From Rhynchosporium graminicola (lineage: Eukaryota > Ascomycota > Leotiomycetes > Helotiales > Ploettnerulaceae), in NCBI GenBank assembly GCA_900074885.1, contig FJUW01000041.1, positions 62,001 to 126,000 on the forward strand: 64,000 bases of DNA, read 5' to 3'. Numbering within the stretch: the stretch's first letter is position 1; each line of letters begins with the position of its first letter. The translations under genes and the position numbers were made by a program. This document shows positions 57,289 to 64,000 of the stretch, piece after piece. The notes under the pieces are model-generated. The model saw only the letters and a list, made by a program, of their open reading frames with translations. It made no database searches and had not been told where the DNA came from.

Positions 57289-58206
57289 TAACCGAATTCC
57301 CTCCCTAGGCGACAAATGCCTCCTGAATTGAAATTGAGTGAGTGCTCCAAGGTAACATTGCCTAGGTAAGGTACCTTAACACATGGGAAGTGCATCTTCA
57401 TGACGGGTGAGTACCTGCAATATTGCCTGCCTGAGTACCTATACCCTATACCCTGGTACCTATACCTACGGAGGTGTAGGGATCTCGATTGTTGCTAGAT
57501 TACATCATTTGCGTGCATGTTCGTTTGAATTCACGTGTCTTGCTCTGCTTTGCGCTCCTTCAATGCATGTAGCTTTCGTTACTCGCCCTCCATCCCTCGC
57601 TCCCTCTTCAGCCTTTGTCCCTCCTGGGTGCAATGAAGCCATACCATGCCATGCCATGCCATGCTTGCTTGCTGGGGTAGGTATTCAGGTACCTATAGGT
57701 ACAGGTAGATAGGTAGGTTCGTATGTACCTAGGTAGCTATCTTGAGCAGACTACTTGCCTGAAGGGGAATTTGGCGGTGAAGGTGAATGAATGTAAACAG
57801 AAACAGGAACAGGAACAGGAACATCAACAAAACTACCGTCACGGGGTATTACGTCAGGTTTGCACTGTTTGATTGCTCCGGGTCCAAAGCAGCCTACCTG
57901 CCTGCTCGCTCTCGAGTTCATCTTTGCATTGCAGCAGCACGTGAGAGTGGTTGATTCGGTTAGATCGTCGACGATATAAGATCCCCTTTATTTCTCGTCC
58001 CCCCGCCCCTCAACCTCGCTCACCTTCCTTCAACAACAACAACTACACACGTACACTCACATTCGTTTCCCCCCAACCCACGATACAAGACAATCTCCTC
58101 GTTCTCGATCTTTTAGAAAGATTGGTCACCTTCTGTATCATTCTTGCCAACCTGATCTCTATACACTCACTCCCATCTCAACCTCACAAACCGTCCTACA
58201 GACAAC

Positions 58207-59246
58207 ATGCGTACCTCAATCCTCCTTGGACTGGGCGCCGGCTTTGGTATGATGGCCGCCGCTACAGTCAACGTCTTGAAAAACACGCTGTATGCTACCA
58301 CAACTATCACCGTGATCCATTGCGAGGCCACTCACACTGGTATGTTACCATTCATTCATCTCCCTCCCCTCTCCTTTCGATCGTCGAGTCGCTGTTCCTC
58401 GACCACGAAGATCGAATGAGCCCCGCCTTGCCATTGCTGACTTCACCTTTACGCGACCTTGGCTGACTTTGGTTTTTTTCTCTCAAGACTGCGTTGGTGG
58501 TTCTGTCACGATTCTCACCACTGCAACATCCACTGAATGTGTCACCACCACTGCTGCTCCTGTCGAGACCCCCCTTGCTACCACCAATTACCCAGTTTCT
58601 CCGCCCCCGATCGTCAAGAGCTCAGCTTCACCCACCGTTGCTCCAACTCCTGAGGTCTCGAGCTCAGCTGTTGAAGTTCCAAGCCCCACCTACCAGGTCT
58701 CAAGTAAGTTTGACATGATTGAATGATTCGATCTTGAGGTCACTTAAGATCCGTGAAAGCTAACTTGATCAAGGCTCTACCGCCGAGGTTCCAAGCTCCA
58801 CCGCTGAGGTTCCTAGCTCTACCGCTGAGGCTCCGGGTATGTCTCTTCCGCTTTCAGCCCTGCACATGTCACGCATGTATTTGAGCACATTACTAACTCA
58901 CGTGTGCTAAGTTTCTTCAAGCTCCACTGCCGAAGCTGTCGCAAGCTCAGCCCCCATCGCCAGCTATCCACCCAGTTCAACCGAAGCCCTGCCTACCTTG
59001 ACTACTTATGTCGCATCCGAGTACCCGGCCTATGTCCCTTCTGCCACTCCGGTATACAGCAACACCTCACAGTCTCTCCTCACTGCGACGGGAAGCCCTA
59101 CAACCACGACTGCTATAGTAGTAACTACTCCAGCCAGCTCTAGCCCTACCGTTCCTGCTACGCAGACGACTGGTGGTGCCACAAACGTGGTCACTCCAGG
59201 CTTCACCTTGGGAGTTCTCGCTCTCGGTGCCTACCTCTTTGCCTAA
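58207..59246 (+). CDS. GPI-anchored Ser/Thr/Pro-rich cell-wall protein
   Basis: There are four exons, 58207-58339, 58488-58703, 58774-58836 and 58912-59246, encoding 248 aa. It starts with a signal-like hydrophobic stretch (MRTSILLGLGAGFGMMAAA) and ends in small residues plus a hydrophobic tail (TPGFTLGVLALGAYLFA), the pattern of a GPI attachment signal. The mature region is mostly Ser, Thr, Pro, Ala and Val, fitting heavy O-mannosylation. Three 7-residue repeats (SSTAEVP, SSTAEVP, SSTAEAP) fall almost exactly in the 63-nt third exon. A few Cys near the N-terminus (CVGGS, ECVTT) may form disulfides. A surface or wall role is inferred; no enzymatic domain is seen. Confidence 0.85.
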
Positions 59247-59945
59247 ACATCCTTGCTTATTTCTGATCGCGCAGACATGGACGGATAATAAAGGGGGCAT
59301 ATGCATTGGAGGGTTTTCGTGTAAGATATATGAGGACACCCGATGGTCATAGTGCTTATCTCTCTCATTTGTCACCTTGTTGATCGGAATCATAATGGAA
59401 AGTGGGTGGGATTCTTTGAGACATAGTTGCGCAGGAGCTTGTTGAATTCTAATTGGCAGCATTTCGAAAAGCATTGTGTTGCTCGTTCTTCTATCTACCT
59501 GGTCTGGGCTGGACGTGGTGGTAGATGACTGCGTTGTTGCACTGGCTCTATTATGAAGGCTCTTGATTTGAGAAAGCAAATACAAAATCAAAAAACACTA
59601 CAATCCATAAACACCTTTTTGATATTCTTTCCCATTGATTAATGCGATTCAGTGGATGAAGAGAGAAAAAGAAAATAGTAAACGGCGTTTTGAGAATCAT
59701 ATCCCGGTCCAGCTGACGGTCTTCTATCGCAGCGATCCTTGAGCAAATTGCAATAAGAGATCAAGTTATGTCCCAACTTCCAAAAGACGAGCATGAAAGA
59801 CACCCGTTCGAGCTACCCCCGCACCCATCAGCAACATCACTCTGATCATTTTTCCATGATGATGACCACCCTGCGAGCCTCAAGCTCATGTCCTCGAAGA
59901 TTCTTTCCCGGAGAAGTCCAGACCTCCCAGTGTGTCAATGATGTA
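59247..59945. other. Convergent 3' spacer
   Basis: It lies between the GPI protein gene (plus) and the coiled-coil gene (minus). A 174-codon minus-strand frame (59067-59591) overlaps the GPI gene's last exon in antisense and is judged a shadow. Nothing else is seen. Confidence 0.55.
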
Positions 59946-61367
59946 CTATAATCGGTTAAATGATCTCTCATTCATGCTGTCCAACTTGGCATCGAGATGC
60001 CGGAATCCTCCGAGCAGAGTGTGCTGACCTTGTTCCAACTGATCCAACTTACCAGAAATTTCCCTAGCTGTATTTTGGAAATGAGACTCACGGAGCAGGT
60101 TACTGGAGGAGTACGTTCCCGCGTTCGTGCAAGGTACTGCTTGATTGTTCCAGTAGGTGTTGGAATTTGGAGATGATTGTACGAGTGGCTGGTTTGCGCA
60201 GCCGTGTGATCGAGGGGAGTTCGACCTGGCGATTGGAGCACCAAGCTGATAGTTGATAGGGTTGCTCATGGCATTGCCGAATCCAGTACTATATCCGATG
60301 GCATATCCATTTGTGTAGTCGGGCGCATTTTGAAGCTGGCGTCCCATCGTCGACCTGTATTTGCTCCGGCTCCTGCTACGTTCCGAATCGGAGCTTTGAC
60401 TCCTGATTTCATATCGTCTCTCCCTTGCTCTCCCAACTCGATTCTTCTCCTGTTCTTCCTTGATCCCCTCGAACTTCCCCTCGTTCCTCGCGGCAGCGAT
60501 CTCAGCCCGCCTCTCACAGGCCCTAAGTGACTGATCCAACTTCTCCACCTTACCCAGAATTGGACCCCTCACAGCGTCAAGCATCTTCTGCAACCTCACT
60601 TCCCTCTCTCTCTCCTCTGCCTCCTCCTTGTACCTCAGCAACTTTTCCTCCTGCTGCCGACTCTTCTCATTCGCTTTCCTCAATTCCTCACTCTCCTTCC
60701 TCGGGTAATCTCTCTCCTTTTCCGAGACTTTAGAAGCACTGGTCGTAGGACCGAACCTCTTCCTCAAATTCTCACTAAACACAAGTTTCTCTTCAAATTC
60801 CTCATAAAATCTTTGATTTTCTCGTTTCCTAGTCGCAGCTTTTTGAGCCGCTTTCTGAACTTCAATCTGATCTGCCAAAGCTTCGTCCTTAGCGGCTTGC
60901 CAGTTAAGGAAGGATGAGTTTTGTTTTTGGCTTTGGTTTTGGTTTTGGCTGCTGTTGGTCTGCTGGACTGAGGTGTTGACGGGTGTGGAGGGCCTTGGAG
61001 TGTTGCCAGCTGGCTGGGTGCATTGTGCCCAGGCACCAGGCTGGCTTGATTCCCAAGGCGGGGAGGGAGTCGCGTACCATGGGGCGAATGAGATAGTTTG
61101 GGGTTGGGAGTGGTTGTGTTTGCTGGATAAGTTTTGAACTTTAGAGGAGATAAAGTGTGCTGGGAGGGATGAACTAGGGAAATTCTTGGAGAATGTTGCT
61201 TGGAAAGGGCAGTGGATTCCTGGTGATATGTTGGAATGCTGCCGGGGTTTTGGGCTTTTCGGTCTGTGGCATTTTTTTCGGGGAGGAACTCCAATACACA
61301 TCGTAAAGGGAGAAGCTTGATTTGCGGCAGTGATGGAGGATAATCGGATTTTGGAAGAAGTTTCCAT
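59946..61367 (-). CDS. Hypothetical 473-aa Arg/Glu-rich coiled-coil protein
   Basis: A single frame starts at the ATG at 61367; a second in-frame ATG at 61301 (MCIGVPPRKK) could be the true start, giving 451 aa. The N-terminal third is Pro/Ser/Asn/Gln-rich with an SQNQNQSQKQN patch near residue 140. Residues about 156-250 are strongly charged (QKAAQKAATRKREN, EEKLLRYKEEAEEREREV), and a second charged patch runs about 275-335 and ends in RS-type repeats (SERSRSRSKYRS). The C-terminus is Asn/Ser-rich. No catalytic domain is recognised. A scaffold or nucleic-acid-associated role is only a guess from composition. Confidence 0.7.
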   Translation of the reverse strand: METSSKIRLSSITAANQASPFTMCIGVPPRKKCHRPKSPKPRQHSNISPGIHCPFQATFSKNFPSSSLPAHFISSKVQNLSSKHNHSQPQTISFAPWYATPSPPWESSQPGAWAQCTQPAGNTPRPSTPVNTSVQQTNSSQNQNQSQKQNSSFLNWQAAKDEALADQIEVQKAAQKAATRKRENQRFYEEFEEKLVFSENLRKRFGPTTSASKVSEKERDYPRKESEELRKANEKSRQQEEKLLRYKEEAEEREREVRLQKMLDAVRGPILGKVEKLDQSLRACERRAEIAAARNEGKFEGIKEEQEKNRVGRARERRYEIRSQSSDSERSRSRSKYRSTMGRQLQNAPDYTNGYAIGYSTGFGNAMSNPINYQLGAPIARSNSPRSHGCANQPLVQSSPNSNTYWNNQAVPCTNAGTYSSSNLLRESHFQNTAREISGKLDQLEQGQHTLLGGFRHLDAKLDSMNERSFNRL

Positions 61368-61531
61368 ACAACTTGGAAATCCGAATAACGGTGGCTGAGC
61401 GTCAGCTTTTCAATGGAGTGCTCAAGAAAGAGCCGTATCCAACTCATCCAGAGACATTCGTCGCTGGGAATACCTTCATCTGTGGATATCTTACCCGGCT
61501 CTTTGCATGATTCCTAACTCAGTTGTCTTCA

Positions 61532-61954
61532 CTATAAATAAACATCTTGAGGCAGCGACTTAACAAACTGTCTAGGAAGCTTCCTCCCTGTCAAACTATC
61601 AGCCTGCCGATTTTCCCTGCTTGTAATATCTTGCATCCATAAGGCTTCGTCTTTGCTTCGGAACACGGGCGTGGCGTCTGAGAATTGTCTAAGCACACTC
61701 CCGCAAAATGGCTTGTGTTCTCTCCGGTCTCTACTTGCAACCGTCGATTCAAAGTCATGCCTCATGGGTTCTTTGTTTTTTTGTTCGGGTTGTTTTGCCA
61801 AGCGATCTTCTACCGAACGAATCAGGTCAGCTACACTAAGAGAACGATTAGTCCGCAGCTCACATGGTTTGAAGATATGAAGTAACTTACAGGTTTCCGG
61901 GCTCTTTCCGACAACGAAGCGTTTGGTATCGCGGAGTCTCTGCTCTGGAGTCAC
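61532..61954 (-). CDS. Possible small hypothetical gene, start unresolved
   Basis: A 140-codon frame is open but has no ATG at its 5' end (the first codon is GTG). It contains an apparent 60-nt in-frame intron (61890-61831: GTAAGT donor, GACTAAT branch, GTAG acceptor) whose removal gives KSPETSDLIRSVEDRLAKQ. A TTAG acceptor just upstream and protein-like text further up (VSYEKIAQMYGCKGED at about 62000-62050) suggest additional 5' exons, but I could not join them in frame. It may be a real multi-exon gene or a decayed one. No domain recognised. Confidence 0.35.
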   Translation of the reverse strand: MTPEQRLRDTKRFVVGKSPETCKLLHIFKPCELRTNRSLSVADLIRSVEDRLAKQPEQKNKEPMRHDFESTVASRDRREHKPFCGSVLRQFSDATPVFRSKDEALWMQDITSRENRQADSLTGRKLPRQFVKSLPQDVYL

Positions 61955-63619
61955 CTTCTAAGCTGGGTGGAAGAAAGCTCTCTCTCATGGTGAACGAATC
62001 AGATGGTCTTCCCCTTTGCACCCGTACATTTGTGCAATCTTCTCGTAGCTCACATCCTAACTAGAATTCGCAGCTTCCGAGACCAATACTGTAGAACTCT
62101 TCTTCATTGTTTTTCGGTGAGCTAGAGGTCAAACTTTGGGCTGTCGCCTTGTCACACCTCTCCATTGTTGAAGACGAATCAGGATATCCTTCCCCTATCG
62201 GAACAGGGTCTCAACTTCTAAAATCGCATGATGATTTGCCATTAAAGCGCAGTTCCTTCTCGCAAGATGAAGTTCCTCATCCTCAGCCCAGCATTGCGCA
62301 CGTGTGAGCGTCTAGATGGAGCCATGGGTGCTTCACTGGCGAAGGACTCTGTGATAAGTCCATTACGCTTGCTCCTCCGAACCCATGGAGAGTTCCACCA
62401 TATCTGGCCGTGCTATACTTACTGTATGTGAATTATTGCATCTACTTTACTATCAGTGTGAAAGTCGGTGTAAAAGCTTCATCTTTCCAGACCCACCACC
62501 GTACTATGCCACCAGTTTGCAAAAGCTTAACTCTGTCGGAATGCGACGACCGGGAAATCTTGATGACAGCATCCTAAGTTCCCAACTCGGATCCTCGCAA
62601 GAATATATACCCATAATCTGATCTAGTCCGCAAGCGAGCACCGTATAATTCTCGGCACTTTATGTTCCTGCGATGTCTCCTTGGAGCAGTACTTACTGGA
62701 AGCAAATACATCATGAAGCCCAGGCCGATGACTAACTAGGCATACAATGGAGGAGCAACAAGCTATCGTGGGTCAACTTCTCCAAGAAGACCTCCCATAG
62801 TCTTAACCAGAGCTTCATTTACGTACCCGCAAGCTGCTACAGGTACTGCATATCATCAGTGCCTGTCTCCAAATGAGTTGGGTAAATGGGTTACGGCTAA
62901 GCACAAAGGCCTCCAGCGTTTGTCGTTTCTGCGTCTTCATCATGGAGTACGTATAATGTACTCCATATATCAACCAAATACCACCTTCACCTAACCTCCC
63001 CCCCTCCCCCCCCCGCCGAGAATCTGGACTCTCGCTTCAGTTCCTTGATCTGTATCTCAAATCTGTAAGAGGCAGGGCAGGGCAGCAACAAGCGACCCCT
63101 TATGAAAGCCCAGGCCGAGGCGCCTAGATAAGGTTCTGACGAGAAGGCAGGATGGGGAGGGACCTCCGAGAGCCCATAGTCCAGCGTTGTCGTATGTAAT
63201 ACCATATTCATTACATACCTATAGGTGTATATATGTGTGTAAACATGTATGTGCATATACTCATGTATTTATGCAATCATGCAAGCTTCCAAGGGATTGT
63301 ACACATGGCTTTTATGTTCACAGCAAAAAACATAATGCACATCTGGCGTAGTAGTCAGAAACAAATTGTAGATAGATGGTCACAACACGCTCGCTACACG
63401 TTCGGTTATTGTACGGCTCACCATCTCATGCACCTGTGCGTTGGGCCGGGTCCTGGACTCAGATAGACTCCCCTCCCCTCTCTCCCTCGTGTTCCTACTT
63501 ACTTGATCAACGCGACACGCAACACCCTTCTACCACCTACTCAAGTACCAATATCGAAATAAGGAAGAGGAAGCTCCTTCGACGTCTACAAGCTACCTGA
63601 CCCTTAGTCCACCGTTACA
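61955..63619. other. Spacer with possible unresolved 5' exons; otherwise no gene
   Basis: The left end may hold upstream exons of the small minus-strand gene. The rest has short frames only, a C-rich run at about 62999-63014, ACATATAC/TATGTATG-type repeats near 63225-63255 and the leader of the SH3BGR-like gene. Confidence 0.45.
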
Positions 63620-64000
63620 ATGACCGAATCCACCCCCACAAAGCCAACGTATTCCAATGACCCCATCCTTTACCTCTATACATCCCTCACCTCTGGCTCC
63701 TCGCATATCGTCACCGCTACCTCGCGGATGGAGACCATATTGAAAGCAAATCGAATTCCTTTCAAGGCAATCGATATCGCGACAGATGAGAAGGCACGCA
63801 TGCTTTGGGGCCGGAGAGCTGGGAAGGATGAGTCTGGACGGCAGAGGAAGATACCCGGGCTCGTACAGATGGGACTCGTTGTAGGAGTAGGCAGGCTACG
63901 CCTCCTAAGCCCCAAACACAAAGGCTGACGACTGTAGGATCTTGTAGAAATCGAGGACTGGAATGAATATGGGGAATTGAAACAACACGTTACTATCGTT
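63620..64000 (+). CDS. Glutaredoxin-fold SH3BGR-like protein (5' part, cut by window)
   Basis: Exon 1 is 63620-63886, and a second exon begins at 63940 and runs off the right edge. The visible text (PILYLYTSLTSGS, TSRMETILKANRIPFKAIDIATD, then LVQMGLVVG and DLVEIEDWNEYGEL) follows the thioredoxin-like fold of SH3-binding glutamic-acid-rich proteins. These resemble glutaredoxins but usually lack the CxxC active site, and no Cys is seen here at the expected place after the first strand. The 53-nt intron has a GTAGGC donor and a CTGACGACTGTAG end, in phase 0. Function in fungi is poorly known. Confidence 0.75.

Larger units (their letters stand above)
54826..58206. other. 3.4-kb spacer rich in simple repeats
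   Basis: No gene is supported; the short frames have no domains and overlap repeats. It holds TACCTAGG/AGGTACCT palindromic clusters (about 56498-56540 and 57690-57735), purine and pyrimidine tracts (listed separately), ATGCC repeats near 57645-57663, and the pyrimidine-rich promoter and leader of the GPI protein gene from about 57.9 kb. Confidence 0.55.

Noticed and set aside
59067..59591. 174-codon minus-strand frame overlapping the GPI protein's last exon
   Set aside because: It is antisense to low-complexity Ser/Thr coding DNA, with no domain and no splice support.
63225..63260. Telomere-like or centromere-like repeat
   Set aside because: It is only a short run of ATATGT/CATGTA words; no TTAGGG array is present.

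Overview
The window looks like a nuclear chromosome segment of a filamentous ascomycete (Pezizomycotina, plausibly Leotiomycetes/Helotiales; the class is a guess). The protein genes have short introns of about 46-240 nt with CTAAC/CTGAC-type branch points, and the tRNA gene carries an intron. The first 16 kb is an AT-rich, CA/TG-depleted, stop-riddled repeat block of the kind made by repeat-induced point mutation (RIP). The rest is ordinary gene-dense fungal DNA.

Region 1 (1-~15,950) is a nest of dead LTR retrotransposons that can be unpicked from the sequence. A Ty3/Gypsy element on the minus strand (5' LTR 12925-13193, gag and protease to its left, RT/RNase H at 1167-2700) is interrupted three times. 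A complete Ty1/Copia element (2899-8473, 184-bp LTRs, flanking ATTAATA repeats) sits inside it. A complete 2,201-bp short LTR element (10687-12887, 202-bp LTRs, GTAAG target duplication) sits just inside its 5' LTR. A second copy of the short element (1-1166, running off the left edge) cuts its pol frame inside RNase H. Further right are a plus-strand chromodomain relic from another Gypsy element, a 50-bp tandem duplication and LTR fragments. No intact gene was found there.

Region 2 (16.5-38 kb) holds a CSC1/OSCA-like channel (minus), a 5.4-kb stretch with no convincing gene, a coiled-coil protein, a divergent pair of respiratory-chain genes (complex I NDUFS4-type subunit and ATP synthase subunit f, 302 bp between start codons), a large Pro/Gln-rich RGG protein, a wrecked methyltransferase pseudogene and a PLP-dependent aminotransferase.

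Region 3 (38-54.8 kb) holds an intron-containing tRNA-Val(AAC), a type II membrane glycosyltransferase-2-like protein divergent from eIF2B-alpha, an external calcium-binding alternative NADH dehydrogenase, GID8 divergent from a uridine kinase/UPRT fusion with a 10-nt microexon, and a secreted alpha carbonic anhydrase.

Region 4 (54.8-64 kb) has long, simple-repeat-rich spacers, a GPI-anchored Ser/Thr-rich wall protein, a coiled-coil hypothetical protein, a doubtful small gene, and the start of a glutaredoxin-fold (SH3BGR-like) protein cut by the right edge.

The genes do not form a recognisable cluster. They are mostly housekeeping genes, several of them in divergent pairs. I found no new enzymatic system. 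The most unusual structures are the nested LTR array, in which a short non-autonomous element shares sequence with the Gypsy it has invaded, and the methyltransferase pseudogene. Exon boundaries were assigned by hand from splice signals and reading-frame continuity, and every multi-exon model given as a gene sums to whole codons.
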